This document shows, piece by piece, positions 8,625 through 17,645 of a stretch of 64,000 bases of DNA. Both the position numbers and the translations under genes were made by a program. The stretch is taken from the NCBI RefSeq assembly GCF_000372965.1, contig NZ_KB890024.1, forward strand, positions 2,296,839 through 2,360,838, read 5' to 3'. The first letter of the stretch is position 1. Every line of letters begins with the position of its first letter. Origin of the DNA: Hoeflea sp. 108 (lineage in GTDB: Bacteria; Pseudomonadota; Alphaproteobacteria; Rhizobiales; Rhizobiaceae). The notes below the pieces were generated by a model. The model did not search any database. It saw only the letters and a list, made by a program, of their open reading frames with translations, and was not told where the DNA came from.

Positions 8625-8983
8625 CTCGACGTCCCAAATCCAATTGCCCGGCTCAGCGCTGTCGGGCCACTGTTGCAAGCCTCTCCATCGAGTGCCTGTG
8701 CCGGATGAGACGTGCCGCCGGTCACGCCGCCAACCGGGAAGGGCTTAGACTTGGCCTCCTTTCGCCAAGACTGCCGTCCACCGCGATGAAATCCTGTGCT
8801 GATCTTCACCGGCAAAATCGCGAACTTCAAGGGACATCTGGCATGCTCCGATATGCCAGCGGGACGCTGCTGACATTTCGGCCAGGGCGGTCATCTTTCG
8901 TAAATGTTAGTGAGGTCTAATGTTGCCGGATGGTGCCGACCGCCAGCCGGCATTCATTCCCTGATCTGCCTGGAGGCCCCGCC
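8625..8983. other. Intergenic region with two inverted repeats upstream of cfa
   Basis: No credible gene lies in these 359 bases between cfa (minus) and the small ORF at 8984 (plus). Two inverted repeats stand out: AGACTTGGC ... GCCAAGACT (8747-8772, one mismatch) and a perfect CTGGCAT ... ATGCCAG (8838-8859, 8-base spacer). They could be operators or transcript hairpins for either flanking gene; no partner protein is evident. Confidence 0.5.
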
Positions 8984-9112
8984 ATGCGTTATGTCGTGGT
9001 GATCATGAGCATCACCCTGTTCCTGATCTGGGACGTGCTCTACAACCAGAGCCGGGCGGTTGGCACGACTGTGCGCGAGGTCCACCGCGTCGTGCGGATG
9101 GTGACCGGCTGA
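8984..9112 (+). CDS. Small single-span membrane protein, unknown
   Basis: A 42-aa peptide starting MRYVVVIMSITLFLIWDVLY with one hydrophobic helix (residues 2-19) and a basic, polar tail (VREVHRVVRMVTG). The ATG at 8984 is preceded by TGGAGG at ideal spacing (8971-8976), which supports real translation. The pattern of a short N-terminal helix followed by an amphipathic tail is common among rhizobial small membrane proteins of unknown role. No function can be assigned. Confidence 0.6.
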   Translation: MRYVVVIMSITLFLIWDVLYNQSRAVGTTVREVHRVVRMVTG

Positions 9113-9206
9113 CGCCTTTCTGTCGCCTGCGCTTCCTTTTGCCCGATTGACGGCGGCGAAAAGCCGAACCAAAAGGCGGCTGCAAGACAGCAGAAGGAAT
9201 CGCGGC

Positions 9207-9497
9207 TTGATCCGGCACATCGTGTTCTTCAGTGCGCGGCGGAAAGAGGAAATCGAGACGATCCGCGAGGAACTCTCGGCACTTGGGGGCATTCCGCACT
9301 CGACCGTCTTCGAAGTGACGATCAACACCAAGGTCGATCCATTCGGCGACGAGATCGATATCGTCGTCTACGCGGAATTTCCAGACCAGGAAGCATTGGC
9401 GGCCTACAAGGCCCATCCGCTCTACAACCAGACGACTTTGCGCGTCAGGCCGATGCGCGAGCTGCGCTTTTCGGCCGATGTGGTTGCTGCGGGATAA
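9207..9497 (+). CDS. Dabb (stress-responsive A/B barrel) domain protein
   Basis: 96-aa protein with the ferredoxin-like Dabb fold: it starts (M)IRHIVFFSARRKEE, has the central FEVTINTKVDPFGDEIDIVV strands, and ends with AAYKAHPLYNQTT, the conserved H-P segment. I choose the TTG at 9207 because AAGGA lies 8 bases upstream and the resulting N terminus is the family's; an ATG at 9147 would add 20 basic residues with no homology-like features. Family members act as small dimeric enzymes or stress proteins; the exact role here is unknown. Confidence 0.75.
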   Translation: MIRHIVFFSARRKEEIETIREELSALGGIPHSTVFEVTINTKVDPFGDEIDIVVYAEFPDQEALAAYKAHPLYNQTTLRVRPMRELRFSADVVAAG

Positions 9498-9542
9498 GAG
9501 CACGCTCCGGCAACGCCGGAGCGGCAGAATTCACTGGAAAGT

Positions 9543-9983
9543 TCAGGCCTTCTTGGCGCGACCGCGCGGCTTTGCCTGGGTTTCGCCGGCTTTGCGGCCG
9601 AGGCCGAGGGTACGGGCCAGCTGTGAACGGGCAGCCGCATAGTTTGGCGCAACCATCGGATAATCTGCCGGCAGGCCCCACTTGGCGCGATACTCTTCGG
9701 GCGAGAGGCCGAAGTCGACGGACAGATGCCGCTTCAGCGACTTGAACTTCTTACCGTCCTCGAGACAGATGATGTAATCAGGGAAAACCGAGCGCTTCGG
9801 GTTCACGGCCGGCTGCTGTGCCTCGACCGGTTCCGCAGCCGGCTTGTCGAGCGCGAGGATCGAGTTGTTGACGCTGGCGATGAGGTCGGGAAGACCGGTG
9901 GCCGGTACTTTGTTGTTTTCCACGTAGGCGCTGACGATGTGGGCAGTCAGTCCTAAAATGTCGATCTTGCTATCGTTCGTCAT
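9543..9983 (-). CDS. mucR: MucR/Ros family transcriptional regulator with altered zinc-site ligands
   Basis: 146-aa DNA-binding regulator of the prokaryotic zinc-finger family that controls exopolysaccharide, motility and surface traits in rhizobia and Brucella. The N-terminal half (ILGLTAHIVSAYVENNKVP) is the oligomerisation part; the C-terminal half has ICLEDGKKFKSLKRHLSVDF and GLSPEEYRAKWGLPADYPMV, the family core, then a basic tail. The putative metal site reads C73-x2-D76-x9-H86, but the usual last histidine is gone (D90-F91 in its place). The start at 9983 (MTNDSKID) has an AGAGGGA site upstream. A long leader (9984-10090) and an rne-side terminator separate it from rne. MucR genes are often autoregulated. 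Confidence 0.9.
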   Translation of the reverse strand: MTNDSKIDILGLTAHIVSAYVENNKVPATGLPDLIASVNNSILALDKPAAEPVEAQQPAVNPKRSVFPDYIICLEDGKKFKSLKRHLSVDFGLSPEEYRAKWGLPADYPMVAPNYAAARSQLARTLGLGRKAGETQAKPRGRAKKA

Positions 9984-10093
9984 CGGCCGTCCCTCTTTAG
10001 CATTGTGCCGTAATATATGAGTCTTTTCATGCGCCGCGCCGTATATCGGCGCAAAGCAAGCAGACGGCAAGATAGATAATCTCAAAAACTAGT

Positions 10094-10128
10094 GACCCCG
10101 GTCAGACAATTGTCTGCCGGGGTCTTTT
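10094..10128. terminator. Bidirectional hairpin between rne and mucR
   Basis: GACCCCGG (10094-10101) pairs with CCGGGGTC (10117-10124), enclosing the perfect palindrome CAGACAATTGTCTG. The plus side is followed by TTTTAT; on the minus side, after rne, T residues begin five bases past the stem (AGTTTTTGAG). It most likely ends rne mRNA before the mucR promoter. Confidence 0.75.
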
Positions 10129-10148
10129 ATCTCAGTATATTAGCTAGT

Positions 10149-12989
10149 TCAGAAGAAGCTTTTACGCTGCCACCAGCCGCCCTTCTTGGGCTTGGCTTCG
10201 CCGTCAGCGTCGGCTTCGACCGCCGAGGTGACGACCGGTTCGGCCGGAGCCTTCGCAACTGCCGGCTCCTTCTTGGGTGCAACCGGCGCTTCTTCAGCCA
10301 CAGCCGGTGCTTCGTCCGTCACCACAGGCGCTTCGGCGGGAGCCGCGGCTGCCTTGCGGCGCGGTGCACGCGGCTTGGCCGCCTTTTTCGCAGGCTTGGC
10401 GTCGGCTTCCGGTTCAGCGTCGCTTGCAGCGTCCGTTGCCGGCGCCTCCACGGTTTCTTCGGCAGCCTTCTTCGCCTTGGCGGTGCGGCGCGGCTTCTTG
10501 GCTTTCGCCTCTGCGACCGGTTCGGCTGCCGCTTCCTCCGCGACGGCGTCCACCGTCACGGCTTCGACGACAACTGCTTCGGCGCTCGCTTCCGAAGTCT
10601 CGGCCTCGTCGCCATCGACAGCGTTCAACTCGTCGCCGTCTTCCTTGCGGTTGCGCTTGCCGCCGCGCTTGCCGCGACGACGCTTCTTCGATCCGCTGTC
10701 TTCGGCGGCAGCCGCCTCGGATGCCTCTGCAGGCTCGTCGGCCGCAACTGCGTCCGCAACGATCTCGGCTTCGCCTTCGGCTGCAACTGCAACAACGTTG
10801 TCAGCGCCGGCCTCGGCCGGCGCTGCCTGATCGCGGTCGCGGCCACCGCGACGGCGGCGGCGCTTGCGGCGCTTGCGGTCGTGGCCTTCTCCGGCAGGCG
10901 CGGAAGGCTGCTGCTGCTGACGGGCCGGCTGTGCCTCTGCCTCGACGACCTCTTCTTCCTCTTCCTCCTCGACGACGATCTCGTCCTCGATCTCTTCCGG
11001 CTCCTCATAGGCCGGTGCGATCACGGGGAGAGCGAAGTTGGCGGGCTTTTCGGCGATCGCGCCGCGGAAGATTGCGTAGTTCTGCGAGCCGACGCTTTCG
11101 TCCGCCTCGAGCGTGATCGTCACGCCGAAACGGGTTTCAAGCTCGACCAGCGTCGCGCGCTTGTGGTTGAGCACGTAGAGCGCGGTCGCCATCGGCGTCT
11201 TGACGGTGATGTGGCTGCGCGAGTCCTTGAGCAGGAACTCTTCGATGGCGCGGACGACCTGCAGGCCGATGGACGAATCCGACCGGACATGGCCGGTGCC
11301 GCCGCAATGCGGGCACGGCTTCATCGTCGATTCGAGCACGCTGGCGCGGATGCGCTGGCGCGACATCTCCATCAGACCGAAATGCGAGATACGGCCGACC
11401 TGGATCCGGGCGCGGTCGTTCTTCAGGCAATCCTTGAGCTTCTTCTCGACCGCACGGTTGTTGCGGTTCTCCTCCATGTCGATGAAGTCGATGACGATCA
11501 GGCCGGCAAGGTCGCGCAGCCTGAGCTGGCGCGCGACTTCCTCGGCAGCTTCCAGATTGGTGTGGAGCGCCGTCTCCTCGATCGAGTGCTCCTTGGTGGA
11601 GCGCCCGGAGTTGACGTCGATCGAAACCAGCGCCTCGGTCTGATTGATGATGATGTAGCCGCCGGACTTCAGCGTCACCTGCGGCTGCAGCATCTTGTCG
11701 AGCTGGGCCTCGATGCCGTTGCGGGCGAAGATCGGCGTGCTGTCGCGATAGGGCTGCACGGACTTGGCATGGCTCGGCATGAGCATGCGCATGAAGTCCT
11801 TGGCCTCGCGATAGCCGTCCTCGCCGGCGACGAGAATCTCGTCGATCTCCTTGTTGTAGAGATCGCGCACCGAACGTTTGATCAGGCTGCCTTCTTCATA
11901 GACGAGGGCAGGGGCCGTGGACTGCAGGGTCAGCGACCGCACATTTTCCCACAGGCGCATCAGGTATTCGTAGTCGCGCTTGATCTCGGCCTTGGTGCGG
12001 CTCTCGCCTGCGGTGCGCAGGATGACGCCCATGCCCTTTGGCACCTCAAGGTCGGCAACGACTTCCTTGAGGCGCTTGCGATCCTGGGCATTGGTGATCT
12101 TGCGCGAGATGCCACCGCCGCGGGCGGTGTTCGGCATGAGCACGGAATAGCGGCCGGCAAGCGACAGATAGGTCGTCAGCGCAGCGCCCTTGTTGCCGCG
12201 CTCTTCCTTGACCACCTGCACCAGAAGGATCTGGCGACGCTTGATGACTTCCTGGATCTTGTAGTGACGACGCACAGGCTTGCGGCGGTCGCGCGCTTCC
12301 TCGATCGCATCTTCGGCGCCGACCGACTCGATTTCGTGGTCGTCGTGGTGTCCCGAATGGACTTCCTCGACCGTGCCGCGATCCTCGTTTTCGGTGGCGG
12401 CCTCGGGCGCAGGCTCGGAGATCACTTCGGCATCGACCGAAGCTGCAATCGAGTCGGGCTCGCTGCCGTCGTCGTTGGCAACGGCCTGGCCCGCGTCGGC
12501 GGCGTCGTCATGAGCTTCGTCGTCCGACGCGTGCGATTCGCCATCTTCGCTGGAGGCGACGGCATTGTCCTCGCCGCCTTCGGCCTTCTGCTCGTCGCCG
12601 TTACGTCGATTCTTTCCGCCACGACGCCTGCGGCGGCCGCGGTTGCGGTCCTGGCCCTTGCTGTCGTCGCCTTCGTTTTCGTCGTCGTCTTCGTCCTCGG
12701 CCTCTTCAGCCTCGGCGCGCAGCAGCGCCTGCCGGTCGGCAACCGGGATCTGGTAGTAGTCGGGATGGATTTCACTGAAAGCGAGGAAGCCGTGACGGTT
12801 CCCGCCATATTCGACGAACGCGGCCTGAAGCGAAGGTTCGACCCGCGTCACGCGAGCGAGGTAGATATTTCCTTTTAGCTGCTTCTTGTCCTGCGATTCG
12901 AAATCGAATTCTTCGATACGGTTACCGCGAACTACGACAACCCGTGTTTCCTCCGGGTGGGAGGCGTCTATTAGCATCTTGTTGGGCAT
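10149..12989 (-). CDS. rne: Ribonuclease E (endoribonuclease E/G family)
   Basis: 946-aa essential endonuclease for mRNA decay and rRNA/tRNA processing and scaffold of the degradosome. The S1 RNA-binding domain begins at about residue 35 (GNIYLARVTRVEPSLQAAFV) and is split by a long acidic and basic insertion (roughly 95-240) before resuming at YKIQEVIKRRQILLVQVVKE. The catalytic aspartates are D458 (in VSIDVNSGRST) and D501 (VIDFIDME), 43 residues apart as in E. coli D303 and D346; the Zn-link CPHCGG is at C559/C562. The catalytic core is therefore shifted about 155 residues from E. coli. The C-terminal third is low-complexity, Ala/Glu/Lys/Arg rich, and ends KKGGWWQRKSFF, probably for partner binding. 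It has a long upstream leader, suggesting autoregulation as known in enterics. Confidence 0.96.
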   Translation of the reverse strand: MPNKMLIDASHPEETRVVVVRGNRIEEFDFESQDKKQLKGNIYLARVTRVEPSLQAAFVEYGGNRHGFLAFSEIHPDYYQIPVADRQALLRAEAEEAEDEDDDENEGDDSKGQDRNRGRRRRRGGKNRRNGDEQKAEGGEDNAVASSEDGESHASDDEAHDDAADAGQAVANDDGSEPDSIAASVDAEVISEPAPEAATENEDRGTVEEVHSGHHDDHEIESVGAEDAIEEARDRRKPVRRHYKIQEVIKRRQILLVQVVKEERGNKGAALTTYLSLAGRYSVLMPNTARGGGISRKITNAQDRKRLKEVVADLEVPKGMGVILRTAGESRTKAEIKRDYEYLMRLWENVRSLTLQSTAPALVYEEGSLIKRSVRDLYNKEIDEILVAGEDGYREAKDFMRMLMPSHAKSVQPYRDSTPIFARNGIEAQLDKMLQPQVTLKSGGYIIINQTEALVSIDVNSGRSTKEHSIEETALHTNLEAAEEVARQLRLRDLAGLIVIDFIDMEENRNNRAVEKKLKDCLKNDRARIQVGRISHFGLMEMSRQRIRASVLESTMKPCPHCGGTGHVRSDSSIGLQVVRAIEEFLLKDSRSHITVKTPMATALYVLNHKRATLVELETRFGVTITLEADESVGSQNYAIFRGAIAEKPANFALPVIAPAYEEPEEIEDEIVVEEEEEEEVVEAEAQPARQQQQPSAPAGEGHDRKRRKRRRRRGGRDRDQAAPAEAGADNVVAVAAEGEAEIVADAVAADEPAEASEAAAAEDSGSKKRRRGKRGGKRNRKEDGDELNAVDGDEAETSEASAEAVVVEAVTVDAVAEEAAAEPVAEAKAKKPRRTAKAKKAAEETVEAPATDAASDAEPEADAKPAKKAAKPRAPRRKAAAAPAEAPVVTDEAPAVAEEAPVAPKKEPAVAKAPAEPVVTSAVEADADGEAKPKKGGWWQRKSFF

Positions 12990-13645
12990 TATTTGGTGTC
13001 CTCCCGGCGACCGTCAGCCGCGGCGTGCGGGAACTCGTCCGCCGCCGTGAGTGCGCTGAGGAAAGGGTGCCGGATGATTTTGCGCCCGCCGGTCGCTGCC
13101 GAAACGCTATGGCGGTGCCGCCCGCTGCCGTGATGGCGCGGTTACCTGCGGACCTGTCCATGATTGCGTATGTGGCCAATGCGTGACCTTGCGGAACCTT
13201 GTTTCAAATCTAAGCCCGGACATCCGGACCAGCTACTTTGCTCTTACAGAGCCGGCGCGGAACTGAAGGTCCGGCCGTTTTCCTGACGCAGGTACGGCCC
13301 CGCCACGAGCCGGCGCCTGCGAAAATCGACTCGATCACCGAGAACTTATCTCTGTTGCAATGAGGGCCATCGCTCGTAGCGTTGTTCCCTAGCGGAAGGC
13401 GCTGAGGGCGCGGCCCTGGATTGCAGTGATCCAACGTCGCTTTTATGATTTGGCGAGGATGAGCGCAACCCTGATTTCCGATGCCGGCAAAGACCGTTTC
13501 CGCGGTATCGAAGATGCACTCCAGACAAGACTCGGTTAACCTTCTCTGGTTACCAGTCGTTAATCGAAGCGGTCGCCTATGCGCGCCGTTGCAGACTTTG
13601 ACGGGCGCCGCCTGAGCGCCTGCATTTTGGAGCGGCGTTACTGAG
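12990..13645. other. 656-base intergenic region between divergent rne and amiC; probable long rne leader
   Basis: No convincing coding frame is seen. RNase E mRNAs often have long structured 5' leaders through which the enzyme controls its own level, so part of this minus-strand sequence is likely leader. Local structure includes TGGAT...ATCCA (13420-13436) enclosed by GCGTTG...CAACGT, and repeated GGTTAACC / GGTTACC / GTTAATC elements at 13533-13564, which could belong to the amiC promoter. Functions are inferred. Confidence 0.4.
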
Positions 13646-14917
13646 ATGGGGTCGGCGGCTTTGACTGGCAAGAGCTTCCTGTTTGGAGGCACCCGGCCGA
13701 GGAGCTGGACCTGCCGTTCGATCTTCGGGCTGCTGGCGCTGATGTTCGCCTTTGCCGTGTTCGAATGCAGCCCCGCCTGTGCCGCCGATGTCGCCAAGGC
13801 GCTCGACTACAAGATGGCAGGCGACGCGACCCGCATGCGCATCGTCATGAATTTCGACCGCGAGCCGGAGCCGAAATGGCTGTTGCTGCGCGGTCCCCAT
13901 CGCCTGGTCATCGATCTGCCCGATACGGCGCTCGCCTTCGATGCCAAGGACCTGAAGCCGCGCGGCCTGATCAAGAGCGTGCGCTACGGTGCTTCGGGTG
14001 AGGGCGCTTCCAGGCTGGTTGTGACCTCCAAGGGGCCGTTCGCAGTCGAGAAAATCGACGTCATCGAGAATGACGACGGCAAAGGCTACCGCCTGGTTGC
14101 CGACATTGCTGCTGCTTCCGACCGTGAGTTCGATGCCGCGCTGGCTATCCAGGCTGAAACGACCAGTTCGACGGTATCCACGCCCAAGACCGACCGCATC
14201 GGCAAGGTCGCCCAGCGTGGCAACCATCCCTTCACGATCGTCGTCGACCCCGGCCATGGCGGCATCGACGGCGGCGCCGAGGGTTTGAACGGCACCGTCG
14301 AGAAGGCAGTGACGCTCGCCTTCGCCAAGGAACTGAAGGCCAAGCTCGACGCTGGCGGCAGCTACAAGGTCGTGTTGACCCGCGAGGGCGACGACTTCCT
14401 GCGTCTCGACGACCGTGTCCGCATCGCCCGCCAGAACGAGGCCGATCTGTTCATCTCGATCCATGCCGACACGATCAGGCTGAAGGGCATTCGTGGCGCA
14501 ACCGTCTACACCGTCTCCGACAAGGCATCCGACGCCGAAGCCCAGGCGCTCGCCGATCGCGAAAACCTCTCCGACCAGTTGGCCGGCGTCGATGTCGTCG
14601 AGGAGAACCACGAGGTATCGGACATTCTCGTCGACCTGATCCGCCGCGAGACCCATGGCTTTTCGACGCGTTTCGCACGCTCGCTTGTCGGCGAGCTGTC
14701 GCCCACTGTCGGCATGATCAACAATCCGCATCGCTCGGCTGGCTTCCGGGTGCTCAAGGCCCCCGATGTGCCTTCGGTGCTCGTCGAACTTGGTTACCTG
14801 TCCAATGCCAAGGATGAAGAGTTGCTGCAAAGTGCCGAATGGCGCGACAAGGCGGCAACAAGCATTTCCAAGGCCGTGGCTGCATTCGTGGCCGAGCGCG
14901 GCGGGGCGGGCGGCTAG
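13646..14917 (+). CDS. amiC: N-acetylmuramoyl-L-alanine amidase (AmiC type, AMIN + Amidase_3)
   Basis: 423-aa periplasmic peptidoglycan hydrolase that cleaves the bond between MurNAc and the peptide stem, needed for daughter-cell separation. A signal or anchor segment lies at residues about 25-46 (IFGLLALMFAFAVFE). An AMIN targeting domain follows (about 50-150, LDYKMAGDATRMRIVMNFDR), then the zinc amidase from about 195: VVDPGHGGIDGGAEG (H204), TREGDDFLRLDDRVRIARQN, DLFISIHADTIR, and VPSVLVELGYLSN with the catalytic Glu. The order amidase then PBP1A is common in alphaproteobacteria. The start codon ATG at 13646 is supported by the signal segment but lacks a strong ribosome site. Confidence 0.92.
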   Translation: MGSAALTGKSFLFGGTRPRSWTCRSIFGLLALMFAFAVFECSPACAADVAKALDYKMAGDATRMRIVMNFDREPEPKWLLLRGPHRLVIDLPDTALAFDAKDLKPRGLIKSVRYGASGEGASRLVVTSKGPFAVEKIDVIENDDGKGYRLVADIAAASDREFDAALAIQAETTSSTVSTPKTDRIGKVAQRGNHPFTIVVDPGHGGIDGGAEGLNGTVEKAVTLAFAKELKAKLDAGGSYKVVLTREGDDFLRLDDRVRIARQNEADLFISIHADTIRLKGIRGATVYTVSDKASDAEAQALADRENLSDQLAGVDVVEENHEVSDILVDLIRRETHGFSTRFARSLVGELSPTVGMINNPHRSAGFRVLKAPDVPSVLVELGYLSNAKDEELLQSAEWRDKAATSISKAVAAFVAERGGAGG

Positions 14918-15130
14918 CAGGCGCTCCGCCGTTTTGCGGCGTTGCGTCGAGGCCACGTCGGTCGCCTTTGTAGCTTTTGCGGCCAAATTCTTTGGCGCTT
15001 GGCGGCGATTGCCGTATTTTGCCCACAACCACGCGACATGGGTGGCCGATTGCGGATCGGGACGGTTCCGACAGCTTGCGATGATGGCGGGTTTGTTTAG
15101 GGAATCCCCGAACCTTGTACTGGAGCGGGC

Positions 15131-17584
15131 ATGATTCGTCTTATCGGCTATTTCTTCGGCATCGGCACGACGCTTGCGCTGATGGTCGCGGCAGGCGTGG
15201 CGCTTTATGTCGGCAAGCTCAACAAGGAGCTGCCCGACTACGAAGTGCTGGCCAAGTACGAGCCTCCGGTGACGACGCGCATCCACGCCTCCGACGGCGC
15301 GCTGATGGGTGAGTTCGCACGTGAGCGCCGCCTCTATCTGCCGAGCCAGGCGATCCCCGACCGGGTCAAGGCAGCCTTCCTGTCGGCTGAGGACAAGAAT
15401 TTCTACAATCATCCCGGCATCGACGTCACCGGCCTCGGCCGCGCCGTGCTGACGAATTTCCAGAATTTCGGTTCCGGCCGCCGTCAGGTCGGCGCCTCGA
15501 CCATCACCCAGCAGGTGGCGAAGAACTTCCTTCTCACAGCCGACCAGACCTACGAGCGCAAGATCAAGGAGATGATCCTGGCCTTCCGCATCGAGCAGGC
15601 CTACTCCAAGGATCGCATCCTTGAGCTTTACCTCAACGAAATCTTCTTCGGTCTCGGCGCCTATGGCATCGCCGGCGCGGCACTAACCTATTACGACAAG
15701 TCGGTCAACGAGCTGACAGTCGCCGAAGCCGCCTATCTCGCCTCGCTGCCCAAAGGCCCGTCGAACTACCACCCATTCCGTTTCCCCGAGCGCGCGATCG
15801 AACGCCGCAACTGGGTCATCGATCAGATGGTGCAGAATGGTTACGTGTCGCGTGAGGAAGGCGACAAGGCCAAGGCCTCGCCGCTCGGCGTCACTCCGCG
15901 CCGTACCGGCAGCTACGTGTTTGCAAGCGAATATTTCACCGAGGAAGTGCGGCGCGAGCTGATTGCCCGCTATGGCCAGAACGCGCTCTACGAGGGCGGC
16001 CTTTCGGTACGCACGACGCTCGATCCCAAGCTGCAGGCCATGGCCCGCAAGTCGATGCAGGCAGGCCTGCTCAAATACGACCGCCTGCGTGGCTATCGCG
16101 GTCCGGTCAAGAACATCGACGTTTCAGGCGATTGGGGCGTGCCGCTGGGCGAGGTCAAGAGCCTCGACGACGTTCCCGAATGGCGCCTCGCCGTCGTGCT
16201 CGCCAGCGACAAGAGCGGCCTGACCATCGGCCTGCAGCCCAAGCGCGAGGTCTCCGGCGCTCTGTCGAAGGATCGCGAAGAGTCCACCGTCTCCAAGGAC
16301 GACATGGCCTTTGCCATGCGCCACGTTGTCGACGGCAAGCGCGTCAAGGCCAATTCCCCGGCCGAAGTGCTGAAGCCAGGCGACGTCGTCTTCGTGCTCA
16401 AGAATGACAAGGGTGACGGCTACTCACTGCAGCAGCCACCTGAAGTCTCCGGCGGCCTCGTCGCCATGGACCCGCACACCGGCCGCGTGCTGGCTATGGT
16501 CGGCGGCTTCTCCTTCTCGCAGTCGGAGTTCAACCGCGCCACCCAGGCGATGCGTCAGCCGGGCTCGGCCTTCAAGCCGTTCGTCTACGCAGCAGCACTC
16601 GACAACGGCTACACGCCGGCGTCGGTCATCATGGACGGCCCGATCACCATCCAGACCGGCTCCACCAGCTGGACGCCGAAGAACTATGACGGCAAGGCCG
16701 CCGGTCCTTCGACCCTGCGCGCCGGCATCGAGCGCTCGCGCAACCTGATGACGGTTCGTCTGGCCAACGACATGGGCATGAAAACGGTCGCCGAATATGC
16801 CGAGCGTTTCGGCGTCTACGACAAGATGCTGCCGGTGCTGGCGATGTCGCTCGGTTCGGGCGAAACCACGGTTATGCGCATGGTTTCGGCCTATTCGGTG
16901 ATGGCCAATGGCGGACGCCAGATCAAGCCGTCGCTGATCGACCGCATCCAGGATCGCTACGGCAAGACCGTGTTCAAGCATGACGAGCGTGGCTGCGAGG
17001 GCTGCAACGCCACCGAATGGGCCAACCAGGCCGAGCCTGAGCTGGTCGACAATTCCGAGCAGGTGCTCGACCCGATGACCGCCTACCAGATCACCTCGAT
17101 GATGGAAGGCGTCATCCTGCGCGGCACGGCGACCACGCTGCTCGAACTCAATCGCCCGATGGCCGGCAAGACCGGCACCACCAACGACGAGAAGGACGCC
17201 TGGTTCGTCGGCTATACGCCCAACCTGGTTGTCGGCCTCTATCTGGGCTTCGACAAGCCGCAGTCGCTGGGCAAGGGCACGACCGGCGGCGGTCTCGCTG
17301 CCCCCGTGTTCAAGGACTTCATGAAGGTCGCGCTCGACGGTACGCCTAAGGTCGATTTCGTGGTTCCCGAGGGCATGAGCCTGATCTCGATCGACCGCAA
17401 GACAGGCATGCAGGCAGCCCAGGGCGCGCCTGGAACCATCATGGAAGCCTTCAAGCCCGGCACTGGCCCGGCCGACAGCTACTGGGTCATCGGCATGGGC
17501 GAGGACGGCAGCAACGGCTACGGCGAGGCACTCTCGCCACAGGCCAGCAAGGCCATCAGCGAAGGCGGCGGCGGTCTGTACTAA
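15131..17584 (+). CDS. mrcA: Penicillin-binding protein 1A (bifunctional glycosyltransferase/transpeptidase)
   Basis: 817-aa class A PBP that polymerises and crosslinks peptidoglycan at the outer face of the inner membrane. One transmembrane helix (residues 5-27) leads to a GT51 domain: SAEDKNFYNHPGID with catalytic E87, GASTITQQVAKNF, and RKIKEMILAFRIEQAYSKD. An OB-like insert precedes the transpeptidase: QPGSAFKPF with nucleophile S479 and K482, SRN (in GIERSRNLM), and KTGTTNDEKDAW at K680. All catalytic motifs are intact. It lies 213 bases after amiC in the same direction and may share regulation with it, though spacing allows its own promoter. Rhizobiales often depend on PBP1A for polar growth. 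Confidence 0.96.
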   Translation: MIRLIGYFFGIGTTLALMVAAGVALYVGKLNKELPDYEVLAKYEPPVTTRIHASDGALMGEFARERRLYLPSQAIPDRVKAAFLSAEDKNFYNHPGIDVTGLGRAVLTNFQNFGSGRRQVGASTITQQVAKNFLLTADQTYERKIKEMILAFRIEQAYSKDRILELYLNEIFFGLGAYGIAGAALTYYDKSVNELTVAEAAYLASLPKGPSNYHPFRFPERAIERRNWVIDQMVQNGYVSREEGDKAKASPLGVTPRRTGSYVFASEYFTEEVRRELIARYGQNALYEGGLSVRTTLDPKLQAMARKSMQAGLLKYDRLRGYRGPVKNIDVSGDWGVPLGEVKSLDDVPEWRLAVVLASDKSGLTIGLQPKREVSGALSKDREESTVSKDDMAFAMRHVVDGKRVKANSPAEVLKPGDVVFVLKNDKGDGYSLQQPPEVSGGLVAMDPHTGRVLAMVGGFSFSQSEFNRATQAMRQPGSAFKPFVYAAALDNGYTPASVIMDGPITIQTGSTSWTPKNYDGKAAGPSTLRAGIERSRNLMTVRLANDMGMKTVAEYAERFGVYDKMLPVLAMSLGSGETTVMRMVSAYSVMANGGRQIKPSLIDRIQDRYGKTVFKHDERGCEGCNATEWANQAEPELVDNSEQVLDPMTAYQITSMMEGVILRGTATTLLELNRPMAGKTGTTNDEKDAWFVGYTPNLVVGLYLGFDKPQSLGKGTTGGGLAAPVFKDFMKVALDGTPKVDFVVPEGMSLISIDRKTGMQAAQGAPGTIMEAFKPGTGPADSYWVIGMGEDGSNGYGEALSPQASKAISEGGGGLY

Positions 17585-17612
17585 GCGCCGCCAGCCTGAC
17601 GAGAACAAAACA

Positions 17613-17645
17613 ATGCGCGCGGCAAGGCCGCGCGCATTTTTGTTT
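17613..17645 (+). terminator. Terminator after mrcA
   Basis: ATGCGCGCGGC pairs with GCCGCGCGCAT around an AAG loop and is followed by TTTTTGTTT, a strong rho-independent terminator. Confidence 0.9.

Noticed and set aside
10092..12878. A 928-codon open frame on the plus strand across rne
   Set aside because: It is the antisense shadow of a GC-rich Ala/Glu/Arg gene; protein composition is not natural and the minus frame has clear RNase E motifs.
13577..15412. A 611-codon minus-strand frame across amiC
   Set aside because: Antisense shadow; the plus strand codes the amidase.
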